Positions 46,028 to 54,965 of a stretch of 64,000 nucleotides of DNA are shown piece by piece (the first letter of the stretch is position 1; every line of letters starts with the position of its first letter). The notes under the pieces were generated by a model. That model was not told the origin of the DNA, ran no database searches, and saw nothing but the letters and a program-made list of their open reading frames with translations. A program made the position numbers and the translations under genes. Location of the stretch: the NCBI RefSeq assembly GCF_040549485.1, contig NZ_JBEPTK010000001.1:434001-498000 (forward strand), in the 5' to 3' direction. This DNA comes from Constrictibacter sp. MBR-5 (GTDB lineage Bacteria > Pseudomonadota > Alphaproteobacteria > JAJUGE01).

Positions 46028-46438
46028 GTGACCCAGGGACGCATCCGCCCTTCCGTACCGGACGGAGGGTCGAACGGTGGATTGAACGGCGGCTCCGGCG
46101 GCGGCCGCGACAGCCGCGTCGTGATGGCGCACGTCATCTATGCGCTCTACGCCCTCGGCCTGTTCACGGTGCTCGGCACCGCCGTCGTCGGCGTGGTTCT
46201 GGCCTATTTCAATCGCGACGCGGGATACGGCACCTGGCTGGCCGGCCATGCGCGCTGGCAGATCCGGACCTTCTGGTTCGGACTGCTGTTTTATACGATC
46301 GGTGCGATCACGACGTGGATCCTGATCGGCTGGCCGATCCTTCTGTTCACCACCGTCTGGTTCGTCTGGCGGATAGCCAAAGGGTGGCTGCGCCTGGCGC
46401 ACGGCGAGCCGATCGGAGGTGCCGTCGAAGTGAGCTGA
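46028..46438 (+). CDS. DUF4870-like three-helix membrane protein
   Basis: GTG 46028, five bases after GGAG, gives 136 residues. A Gly/Asn/Ser-rich N-terminus (to about 30) is followed by three membrane helices: VVMAHVIYALYALGLFTVLG, RTFWFGLLFYTIGAITTWIL and WPILLFTTVWFVWRIAKGWL. The pattern YALYALGL-x-GVVLAYFNRD and RIAKGWLRLAHGEPI fits the DUF4870-like proteins seen in alphaproteobacteria. Function unknown. An upstream ATG frame (45920) lacks coding character and would overlap the epimerase promoter. Confidence 0.7.
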   Translation: MTQGRIRPSVPDGGSNGGLNGGSGGGRDSRVVMAHVIYALYALGLFTVLGTAVVGVVLAYFNRDAGYGTWLAGHARWQIRTFWFGLLFYTIGAITTWILIGWPILLFTTVWFVWRIAKGWLRLAHGEPIGGAVEVS

Positions 46439-46559
46439 CGCGGGCAGGACCGCGCAAGGAAGCGGCAGGCGCGATATTTGCGCCACTGTGCGCCGGGTCA
46501 CACCGCGCGAGGGGCTTACCACTTGATAAAGCGTGAGTTTCCGCTCATCTTCGGGATAC

Positions 46560-46588
46560 TTGACTAATGTCGAGTAAATTTTCGGTAT
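46560..46588 (+). promoter_or_regulatory. Candidate promoter for the 46635 gene
   Basis: TTGACT at 46560-46565 is a good -35 match, followed 17 bases later by CGGTAT, a weak -10. The stretch 46520-46590 is AT-richer than its surroundings and lies just before the gene at 46635. Confidence 0.3.
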
Positions 46589-46634
46589 CTCCGGGCGCAG
46601 GGAGCGAGCGGACGATACCGGGGGGAGTTGGGAA

Positions 46635-47144
46635 ATGATCGTGGAGTGGCTGGAGATCCTGGCCGGCGTGGTCGGCGCCATCGGCGTCATCGCGGCCTTC
46701 GTCCTGGGCTATCGCGCGCCACGCGCAACCGAGCCGCAGTTCACGCTTCGCATTCAGCCGCGACCCGTCGCGGACAACACCTACCCGGCCTCGCTGATCG
46801 CCAGCAATCCCGGCGACCAGCCGATCATCCTGCGCGCGCTGGTCGTGCAGAACCCGGACCGCGGCCTGTTCTTCGTCACCGACCCGTCGCGCCGCAACGG
46901 CCCGGACGGCGGCGAGGTCTCGGACGTGCTGGCGATCGACCTGGAGGTTCTGCCGGAGCGTGCCGCGGAGATCGACTTCTATGTCGGCCGCAGCCCGAAG
47001 GGTTCGCGCGAGCTGGCGGTCGACGTGGAGTTCTCCAACATCCGCACGCCCTCCGTCGTCCGCTCCGAACTCCTGCGCGCGGCCTTCCCGCGCGGCAGCC
47101 GGGAAGCGTCACACGGGTTCAAAGCCCATCCCGGCACCGCGTGA
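46635..47144 (+). CDS. Hypothetical membrane-anchored protein
   Basis: GGGGGAG lies eight bases before the ATG. The 169-residue product has an N-terminal membrane helix (about 4-26; LEILAGVVGAIGVIAAFVLG) and then a soluble beta-rich domain: FTLRIQPRPVADNTYPASLI, ASNPGDQPIILRALVVQNPD, LAIDLEVLPERAAEIDFYVG and LAVDVEFSNIRTPSVVRSEL. The alternating strands suggest an immunoglobulin-like sandwich. No family was recognised. A possible 28-residue gene overlaps its stop. Confidence 0.6.
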   Translation: MIVEWLEILAGVVGAIGVIAAFVLGYRAPRATEPQFTLRIQPRPVADNTYPASLIASNPGDQPIILRALVVQNPDRGLFFVTDPSRRNGPDGGEVSDVLAIDLEVLPERAAEIDFYVGRSPKGSRELAVDVEFSNIRTPSVVRSELLRAAFPRGSREASHGFKAHPGTA

Positions 47145-47230
47145 TGCGGGTCCTGCAGATGCGTGCCGTGCCGTTCGTCGTCTACGTCGTCGGCGTATTG
47201 CTGGCGCTGGGCGGGGGTCCGTCGACCTGA
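47144..47230 (+). CDS. Possible 28-residue membrane peptide, translationally coupled
   Basis: The ATG overlaps the preceding stop as TGATG. The frame encodes MRVLQMRAVPFVVYVVGVLL and a short Gly-rich end, a single hydrophobic helix at about 9-22. Coupling and hydrophobicity are suggestive but it is short enough to be chance. Confidence 0.3.
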   Translation: MRVLQMRAVPFVVYVVGVLLALGGGPST

Positions 47231-47270
47231 GCCACCCGTCTGGCGGGAAGAGACGGGTCAGCAACGAAAG

Positions 47271-47300
47271 AGGGCGGCGCCGCCATGCGGTCGCCGCCCT
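47271..47300 (-). terminator. Terminator after the SDR gene (minus strand)
   Basis: AGGGCGGCG (47271-47279) and CGCCGCCCT (47292-47300) pair around a 12-base loop. Read on the minus strand, the hairpin follows the SDR stop by 24 bases and is followed by CTCTTTCGTT, a short T-rich tail. Plus-strand transcripts from the 46635 gene would also meet it. Confidence 0.55.
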
Positions 47301-47324
47301 TCGACCGTCCCGGCCCGAAGCCGG

Positions 47325-48116
47325 TCAGACGACCGGAGACCGCCCGCCATCGACGTTGATCGCGGTGCCGGTGATGTAGGAGCCCGCGTCGGAAGCCAGG
47401 AAGGCCGCCATGTTGGCGAATTCCTCGGACGTGCCGAGCCGGCCCATCGGCACCGCCATCTTCTTCGCGAAGTTCGCGATGAACTCCGGATAGGGCATGT
47501 CGGGCGCCTCCTTGGCGTGCCGGCGCGCCCACTGGTCGCTGTCGATGTAGCCGGTGCAGAGCGCGTTCACGAGGACGTTGTGGGGCGCCCCTTCGAACGA
47601 CAGCGCCTTCGTCATCGCCATGCCCGCCGCCCGGGTGACCGAGGTCGGCGCGGAACCGCCGCCGGGCGCCTTCGCACCGACGTTCAGCACGTTGATGATC
47701 CGGCCCCACTGCCGCTCGCGCATGCCCGGCAGCGCCAGCCTGATCAGACGGATCGCCGCGAACAGCTTCAGGTCGAAATCGGCCTGCCACACATCGTCGG
47801 TGATGTCGTCGAACTTGCCGGTCTGCGACGTGCCGGCATTGTTCACCAGGATGTCGATCTTGCCGAGCGCCGCCGCCGCGGCGTCGAACGTCGCCTTGAC
47901 CTGGGCCGCGTCGCGCACGTCGCAGGCGAGCCCCACGACCTTGCGGCCCGGGGCATAGGCCTCGATCTCGGACTTGGCCGCGTCCAGCCGTTCCTGCCGC
48001 CGCGCCACGATTGCGATGTCCGCTCCGCATTCGGCGAAACGCTTCGCCATCGCCTTGCCCAGGCCCATGCTGCCGCCGGTGATCAGCGCCGCGCGGCCGT
48101 CCATCCTGAGTTCCAT
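47325..48116 (-). CDS. Short-chain dehydrogenase/reductase fold protein with altered active site
   Basis: The 263-residue protein has an SDR Rossmann fold: ALITGGSMGLGKAMAKRFAE, CDVRDAAQVKATF, DILVNNAGTSQTG and the C-terminal GTAINVDGGRSP. The catalytic region, however, reads INVLNVGAKAPGGGSAPTSV followed by TRAAG. Aligned by eye, the usual Ser is Asn145, the Tyr is Thr158 and the Lys is Arg162. I know this TSVTRAAG form from a recurrent SDR subgroup, so it is probably not a random mutation. Normal hydride-transfer chemistry is doubtful; binding or another reaction is possible. Confidence 0.82.
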   Translation of the reverse strand: MELRMDGRAALITGGSMGLGKAMAKRFAECGADIAIVARRQERLDAAKSEIEAYAPGRKVVGLACDVRDAAQVKATFDAAAAALGKIDILVNNAGTSQTGKFDDITDDVWQADFDLKLFAAIRLIRLALPGMRERQWGRIINVLNVGAKAPGGGSAPTSVTRAAGMAMTKALSFEGAPHNVLVNALCTGYIDSDQWARRHAKEAPDMPYPEFIANFAKKMAVPMGRLGTSEEFANMAAFLASDAGSYITGTAINVDGGRSPVV

Positions 48117-48152
48117 GTTCCGCCCCTTCTCCTGATTGTGCCGATCCGCCCT

Positions 48153-48869
48153 TCAGAGCGGTTGCCAGCGGCCGTCCACCAGGGCATCGACCGCGGGGAA
48201 GCGCCGCTTGTAGTCCATGGTCGCACTACCGTCGACCCAGTAGCCCAGATAGACGTAGGGCAGCCCGATCATGCGCGCGTGGCCGACCAGCCAGAGGATG
48301 GCCTGGGTGCCGAGGCTGCGCCGCGGCTGGGCCGGGTCGAAGAAGCTGTAGGCTGCCGACAGGGCGTCCGCGGTCCGGTCAACGAGCAGGCCGCCGACCA
48401 GCGTCCCCTCGACGTCGCGCGTCTCGACCAGCCATGTCTGGACCGGCGAATCCTCGACCATGTCGCGATAGTCGGCGAAGCTCATCTCGGCCATGTCGCT
48501 GCTGCCATGACGCTGCCGCTGATAGGCCAGGAACAGCCGGTACTGCTCGCGCGTCGCGCGTGCCGGCAGGACGGCGTAGTGGAGATCCTCGTTGCCCCGC
48601 GCCACGCGCCGCAGGGAGCGCGTCGGCTGAAATGCTTCGACGTGGATCCGCACCGGCACGCATTTGCGGCAGCCGCGGCAGGCGGGTCGATAGGCGAAGC
48701 CGTGGCTGCGCCGGAAACCGGCACGCGACAGATCGGCGAACAACGCCTCGCCGTCCGGGCCGCCCAGTTCGACGACCAGCTTCCGCTCCGCACCGCCCGA
48801 GAGATAGGGACACGAGACCGGGGCCGTCGCGAAGAACTGGTGTATCGGTCTTATGGGGTGGAATTTCAT
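48153..48869 (-). CDS. bpt: Aspartate/glutamate leucyltransferase (Bpt, N-end rule)
   Basis: ATG 48869 gives 238 residues. Family features are TAPVSCPYLSGGAERKLVVE, FRRSHGFAYRPACRGCRKC (Cys-rich), VPVRI, the GNAT-like FRLFLAYQRQRHG-type segment seen as YRLFLAYQRQRHGSSDMAEM, and HARMIGLPYVYLGYWVDGS with MDYKRRFPAVD. Bpt adds leucine to N-terminal Asp or Glu, marking proteins for ClpAP through ClpS. It is a normal alphaproteobacterial housekeeping gene. Extra in-frame codons upstream (to 48917) were dropped as outside the family. Confidence 0.93.
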   Translation of the reverse strand: MKFHPIRPIHQFFATAPVSCPYLSGGAERKLVVELGGPDGEALFADLSRAGFRRSHGFAYRPACRGCRKCVPVRIHVEAFQPTRSLRRVARGNEDLHYAVLPARATREQYRLFLAYQRQRHGSSDMAEMSFADYRDMVEDSPVQTWLVETRDVEGTLVGGLLVDRTADALSAAYSFFDPAQPRRSLGTQAILWLVGHARMIGLPYVYLGYWVDGSATMDYKRRFPAVDALVDGRWQPL

Positions 48870-48920
48870 CGCGTCCGCTGTGGCGTCGCCATCAGTGGAA
48901 CTATAGGGCAGCCCCACGCC

Positions 48921-50114
48921 CTAGGGAACCGCAGGCTCCCGGCGAACCTCAACCCGCACCACCGCCTGGCGGGCTTCGGCCTGCGGCGCGGGGCCGCGGG
49001 CGTCGTTCGTCGGCACCGCCTGCGCGCGCTGCGCCGGCGCCACCGGCACCGCCGCCTGCCGGGACTGGATCTGGCGCAGCAGGGTGATGCTGATCCGGCG
49101 GTTGCGCGCGGCGGCGGGATCGGCGGGTACGAGGGGATCGGTATCGGCGAGGCCGGCCACACGCGCGATCCGCGCCCCCGGCAGGCCGAGTTCCACGAGC
49201 GCCCGCCGGCTGGCGTTGGCCCGGTCCGCCGACAGCTCCCAGTTGCCGTAGGTCCGGCCGCTGGCGAAAGGCGCCGAGTCCGTATGGCCGACCACGGAAA
49301 TCTTGTGCGGCAGCTTGCTGACCGCGAGGACGATCTTGCCGAGCAGTTCGCGCGCCTGCGGGTACATCTGGCTGCCGCCGAGGGGGAACATCGCGACCTT
49401 ATCCTGATCGGCGATCTGGATGCGCAGGCCCTCGGCCGTCTGGTCGATGATCAGGCTCTGCTTGAAGTCCTTGAGTTCGGGCGTCGTCTCGATGGCCTGG
49501 CGCAGTTCCTCGACCGCCTTCTCGAACTGCTGCTTCTCGGCGAGCGCCGCCGCACGGGCCGCCGCCTTCGGGTCCATCTCGTCGACCTTCATGTCCCGGG
49601 CGCGGCTGCGCGTGTCCTGCGAGTCGCTGCCGTCGTCGAAACGGCGCTGCCGGCGATCGTCGCGATCCGACTCGCTGTCCTGGGAGCCGGCGTCCCGATC
49701 CTCGGAATTGTAGCTGCCGTCCCTGTCCGACTCGCCGTCGAACTCGCCGGCCATCTCGCGGTCGCCGCTCTCCTCGCCCTCGCGCTCGGCGACCATCGGG
49801 TCCGGCGGGATATCGGAGAAGACGACGGGCGGGCCACCGACCGACGCCATGGCGCCCTCGCTCATGGTCTTGCCGCCCATGACACCGCCGGCACCGCTGC
49901 GGCTGTCCGAGACATTGGTCGGCGCGAAATAGTTCGAGATGCCCTGGCGCTGCTGCTCGGTCGTCGCATTCAGCAGCCAAAGCAGCAGGAAGAAGGCCAT
50001 CATCGCCGTCACGAAGTCGGCGTAGGCCACCTTCCACGCGCCGCCATGGTGGCCGCCGGCCACCTTCTTGACGCGCTTGATGACGATGGTCGCGCCGCCG
50101 TTGTCCTTAGCCAT
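48921..50114 (-). CDS. motB: Flagellar motor protein MotB with long charged linker
   Basis: Start ATG 50114 gives 397 residues. The N-terminus has a basic stretch and one membrane helix with the proton-binding Asp33 (KVAYADFVTAMMAFFLLLWLL). A plug-like region follows, then an unusual charged and acidic linker (about 109-175, rich in Asp/Glu/Ser/Arg), and a peptidoglycan-binding OmpA domain at about 215-340 (ISVVGHTDSAPFASGRTYGN, LSADRANASRRAL, AARNRRISITLL). The C-terminal 45 residues are Ala/Pro/Gln-rich. No motA is adjacent, as is common in this class. Longer than the E. coli protein (308). Confidence 0.9.
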   Translation of the reverse strand: MAKDNGGATIVIKRVKKVAGGHHGGAWKVAYADFVTAMMAFFLLLWLLNATTEQQRQGISNYFAPTNVSDSRSGAGGVMGGKTMSEGAMASVGGPPVVFSDIPPDPMVAEREGEESGDREMAGEFDGESDRDGSYNSEDRDAGSQDSESDRDDRRQRRFDDGSDSQDTRSRARDMKVDEMDPKAAARAAALAEKQQFEKAVEELRQAIETTPELKDFKQSLIIDQTAEGLRIQIADQDKVAMFPLGGSQMYPQARELLGKIVLAVSKLPHKISVVGHTDSAPFASGRTYGNWELSADRANASRRALVELGLPGARIARVAGLADTDPLVPADPAAARNRRISITLLRQIQSRQAAVPVAPAQRAQAVPTNDARGPAPQAEARQAVVRVEVRREPAVP

Positions 50115-50226
50115 CGCGGCCGTCGCTGTATTCGGACTTCGACAAGTGCGGCGATCCCGGGCGCTGCTGTGAACACTGCGCGGCCGGGCGGCCGGCGCGA
50201 GCGGATACTGGCGCAAACGGGGTTAA

Positions 50227-51510
<1,284 letters not shown>

Positions 51511-51524
51511 TTCGCGCCATTTCC

Positions 51525-51614
51525 CGTGTCATGCCCGGGCTCGACCCGGGCATCCAGGGCCGCAGGCTTGCGCCGGCGGCCCTGGGTTGCTGGGTCAAGC
51601 CCGGCAACGACACG
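51525..51614. repeat. Palindromic intergenic repeat (TCATGCCCGGGC family)
   Basis: A 90-base imperfect palindrome fills the gap between aatA and the monooxygenase gene. Outer arms are CGTGTCATGCCCGGGCT.. (51525 on) and ..AGCCCGGCAACGACACG (to 51614). Internal arms include CCCGGGC/GCCCGG and CCAGGGCCGC/GCGGCCCTGG around GCAGGCTTGCGCC. Elements starting TCATGCCCGGGC are dispersed in many copies in Bradyrhizobium and related genomes. I noticed no second copy in this window. It could act as a hairpin or terminator for aatA. Confidence 0.75.
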
Positions 51615-51649
51615 TGATAGGCTGAAGCAGGTCGAGGAGCATTTAGCCG

Positions 51650-52975
51650 ATGTCAGCCCGCCAGCTCCGCCTCGGCGCGTTCCTGCGCCCCGCCAGCATC
51701 CATACCGGGGCGTGGCGCTATCCCGGCGCCTTCCCGGACGCGAACTTCAACTTTGCGCACTACAAGCGCTTCGCCCGCAAGCTCGAAGAGGGCAAGTTCG
51801 ACGCGCTGTTCATGGCGGACCACCTGGCGCTGCTGAACATGCCGGTCGACGCGCTGAAGCGCAGCGCCACCTCGACCTCGTTCGAGCCCTTCACCCTGCT
51901 GCCCGCTCTCGCTGCGGTGACCGAGCATCTCGGCCTGATCGCGACGGCGTCCACCACCTATGAGGAACCCTTCCACGTCGCCCGGCGCTTTGCATCGCTC
52001 GACCATATCAGCGGCGGGCGGGCCGGCTGGAACCTCGTCACCACGTCCAATCCCGACGCGGCGCTGAACTTCGGCCTCGACGCCGACGTCGAGCACGGCG
52101 AGCGCTACAAGCGCGGCCGCGAATTCTACGACGTCGTCACCGGCCTGTGGGACAGCTGGGCCGACGACGCCTTCGTGCGCGACGTGGAGAGCGGCACCTA
52201 TTTCGATCCCGAAAAGATGCACGTCCTGAACCACAAGGGCGAGCATTTCTCGGTGCGCGGGCCGCTGCACATCGCCCGGCCGGTCCAGGGCTGGCCGGTG
52301 ATCGTCCAGGCGGGCGCCTCGGACGTGGGACGGCAGACGGCGGCCGAGATCGCCGAGGTCGTCTTCACCAGCCAGCGCACCCTGGCCGACGGCCAGCGCT
52401 TCCTGGCGGACGTGAAGGGCCGCGCCGCAGCGGCCGGTCGCGATCCCGAGCACATCAAGATCCTGCCCGGCGCCTTTGTCGTGCTCGGCGAGACCGTGGC
52501 GGAGGCGCGGGCCAAGCGCGCCCACCTGGACAGCCTCGTCCACTACGACAGCGGCATCGCCTCGCTCTCCGTGGCGCTGGGCACCGATGCATCGAAATTC
52601 GATCCCGACGCGCCGCTGCCGGACGACATCCCGGAGACCAACACCTCCAAGAGCGGCCGCGAGCGCGCCATCGCGCTGGCCCGCGCCGAAAGCCTGACCG
52701 TGCGCCGGCTGGCGGAACGGATCGGCGGCTATTCCGGCCTGGAGATGACGGGCACGCCGGAGACCGTGGCCGACATGATGGAGGAGTGGCTGGTCGAGCG
52801 CGGCAGCGACGGCTTCAACGTCATGTTCCCCTACCTGCCCGGCGGCCTCGACGACTTCGTCGACAAGGTGGTGCCGGAACTCCAGCGCCGCGGCATCTTC
52901 CGCCGCGAATACGAGGGGACGACGCTGCGCGAGAATCTCGGCCTGCCGCGCCCGCCGAACCGCTTCTTTCCATAG
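51650..52975 (+). CDS. Flavin-dependent monooxygenase of the NtaA/SnaA/DszA family (LLM class)
   Basis: The 441-residue TIM-barrel enzyme shows FALFMADHLAL-type segment (KFDALFMADHLALLN), STTYEEPFHVARRFASLDHI, the family signature SGGRAGWNLVTTSNPDAALN, FGLDADVEHGERYKRGREFY, SVRGPLHIARPVQGWPVIVQ and AGASDVGRQTAAEIAEVVF. It uses reduced FMN from a partner reductase to oxidise substrates such as nitrilotriacetate-like or sulfur compounds. No flavin reductase or transporter is adjacent, so the substrate is unknown. AGGAG stands ten bases before the ATG. Confidence 0.9.
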   Translation: MSARQLRLGAFLRPASIHTGAWRYPGAFPDANFNFAHYKRFARKLEEGKFDALFMADHLALLNMPVDALKRSATSTSFEPFTLLPALAAVTEHLGLIATASTTYEEPFHVARRFASLDHISGGRAGWNLVTTSNPDAALNFGLDADVEHGERYKRGREFYDVVTGLWDSWADDAFVRDVESGTYFDPEKMHVLNHKGEHFSVRGPLHIARPVQGWPVIVQAGASDVGRQTAAEIAEVVFTSQRTLADGQRFLADVKGRAAAAGRDPEHIKILPGAFVVLGETVAEARAKRAHLDSLVHYDSGIASLSVALGTDASKFDPDAPLPDDIPETNTSKSGRERAIALARAESLTVRRLAERIGGYSGLEMTGTPETVADMMEEWLVERGSDGFNVMFPYLPGGLDDFVDKVVPELQRRGIFRREYEGTTLRENLGLPRPPNRFFP

Positions 52976-53033
52976 GCACGGAACGGCCCGCCTCACCGGT
53001 CGTTCAAGCATATCGAGTGTCATGGGAGTTGAG

Positions 53034-54965
53034 ATGGGGGAGCGCCGGTCTCCGCCGACGAGTGTGCAGAGCCGCCCGGTCCCGCGCGGGGAAATGGGAC
53101 GGCGGGTCCGGGAACACGACTGGGACTCGACCACTCTCGGCCCCGCCGACACATGGCCGACCGCCCTGCGCCTCTTGGTCGACCTGGTGCTGGATTCCCG
53201 CCAGCCGCGCTTCGTCGCGTGGGGCCCGGAACTCGTATCGATCTACAACGACGGCTACATCCCGATCCTCGGTGACAAGCATCCGGCGGCGCTGGCGCGG
53301 CCGTTCCGTGAGATCTGGGGCGAGATCTGGGACGAGTACGGTCCACTCGTCGAGGCGACGCTGCGCGGCGACGCGCAGTATTTCATCGACCAGCCGGTGG
53401 CGCTGACCGGTCGGGCGGGCCGGCCAATCAGTTGGTTCACCTTTTCCTGGACGCCGGTGCGCGACTCGGACGGGACCGTGGCCGGCCTGCTCTCGGTGGC
53501 GACCGAAACCACGGAGAAGGTGCTGGCGCAGCAGGCGCTGAAGGCCGCACAGGACGAACTTCTGCACCGCAACGAGCAGCGGTACCGTCAGCTCTTCGAT
53601 TCGATCGACCAGGGCTTCTGCATCATCGAGATGATCTTCGACGCCGCCGGACAGGCGGTCGACTACCGCTTCGTGGAGGTCAACAACGCCTTCGAACGCC
53701 AGACGGGGCTCACCGGCGTCGTCGGACGGACGATGCGCAGGCTGACGCCGGGTCACGAACAGCACTGGTTCGACACCTACGGGCGCGTGGCGCGGACCGG
53801 GGAGGCGGAGCGGTTCGAACTGCCGGCGGCACAGCTCGGCCGCTATTTCGAGGTCTACGCCTTCCGCATCGGGCCCGCCGAAGACCGGCAGGTCGCCGTC
53901 CTGTTCAACGACATCGCCGAGCGCAAGCGGGCGGAGACGCACCAGAACCTGCTCCTCGCGGAACTCGATCACCGGGTGAAGAACGTCCTGGCGGTCGTGC
54001 AGTCCATCGTCCGCCAGAGCCTCCGCGGCGGGGACGTGGTCGACAGGGAGCGCCTGGGCGGGCGGCTCTCGGCACTGGCACGGTCGCACCGGCTGCTCGC
54101 CGACAGCCGCTGGGAAGGAGCCGTCCTGCGCCACCTGATCGCCGACACGGTGGCAGCCTACCGCGGTGGCGAACCCGACCGTGTGACGCTGACCGGACCA
54201 GGCTTAAAGGTCGTCCCCAAGGCGGCGCAGAGCCTCACGCTCGCGTTCCATGAGCTGACGACAAACGCCGCCAAGTACGGCGCCCTCTCCCGCTCCAGCG
54301 GAAGGGTCTCGATCGACTGGGAGATGGAGGGCACGGGACGGAGCCGGCAGCTCGTGCTGGCCTGGCGCGAAACAGGCGGGCCGCACATCGCATCGCCCCC
54401 CGACCGCCACGGCTTCGGCTCCCGGCTGATCGCGCAAACCGTCAGCTACGAACTGGGCGGGACGGTCGACCTCGACTTCCGGCCGTCCGGCCTGGTCGCG
54501 ACCATGCGCCTGCCGGTCGACGCGCTGGTCGACAGCCAGCCGGCGCCTCCGGAAGCCCGCACCACCGCACTCACGCCCGCCTCGGGAACTCATGACCCGC
54601 TTCCGCTTGCCGGCAAACGCATCCTGGTAGCGGAGGACCAGTATTTGGTCGCCGCGGAGATCGGTGCGGCGATCGAGGACGCCGGCGGTATCGTCCTCGG
54701 GCCGATGCCGACGCTCCGCCTCGCACTGCAGGCGGCGGAGACGGAAGCGATCGACGCGGCATCGCTGGACATCAACCTCAACGGGGAGATGATCTGGCCC
54801 GCCGCGGCTGCCCTGCGGCGGCGCGGCGTTCCGCTGGTCCTGGTGACGGGCTACGCGTCGAGCCTCGAGATGCCCGCCGATCTGGCGGGCGCGGCGCGCC
54901 TCGAGAAGCCCGTGCACGCGCGGCAGATCCTGCACTGCCTGCGCGGGCTTCTGAGCGACGGTTAG
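53034..54965 (+). CDS. HWE-family histidine kinase with PAS domains and C-terminal receiver
   Basis: I used ATG 53034 because GGGAG lies five bases before it (ATG 53022 is an alternative). The 643-residue soluble protein has a PAS-like domain (about 50-165), a second PAS (180-300), and an HWE kinase domain with His313 (LAELDHRVKNVLAVVQSI), NELTTNAAKYGAL-type N box (ELTTNAAKYGALS) and the WRE motif at 444-446. It ends in a receiver (about 528-643; ILVAEDQYLVAAEI, Asp579 in SLDINLNG, VTGYAS). HWE kinases feed general stress or light responses in alphaproteobacteria. Its stop overlaps the convergent M48 stop. Confidence 0.9.
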   Translation: MGERRSPPTSVQSRPVPRGEMGRRVREHDWDSTTLGPADTWPTALRLLVDLVLDSRQPRFVAWGPELVSIYNDGYIPILGDKHPAALARPFREIWGEIWDEYGPLVEATLRGDAQYFIDQPVALTGRAGRPISWFTFSWTPVRDSDGTVAGLLSVATETTEKVLAQQALKAAQDELLHRNEQRYRQLFDSIDQGFCIIEMIFDAAGQAVDYRFVEVNNAFERQTGLTGVVGRTMRRLTPGHEQHWFDTYGRVARTGEAERFELPAAQLGRYFEVYAFRIGPAEDRQVAVLFNDIAERKRAETHQNLLLAELDHRVKNVLAVVQSIVRQSLRGGDVVDRERLGGRLSALARSHRLLADSRWEGAVLRHLIADTVAAYRGGEPDRVTLTGPGLKVVPKAAQSLTLAFHELTTNAAKYGALSRSSGRVSIDWEMEGTGRSRQLVLAWRETGGPHIASPPDRHGFGSRLIAQTVSYELGGTVDLDFRPSGLVATMRLPVDALVDSQPAPPEARTTALTPASGTHDPLPLAGKRILVAEDQYLVAAEIGAAIEDAGGIVLGPMPTLRLALQAAETEAIDAASLDINLNGEMIWPAAAALRRRGVPLVLVTGYASSLEMPADLAGAARLEKPVHARQILHCLRGLLSDG

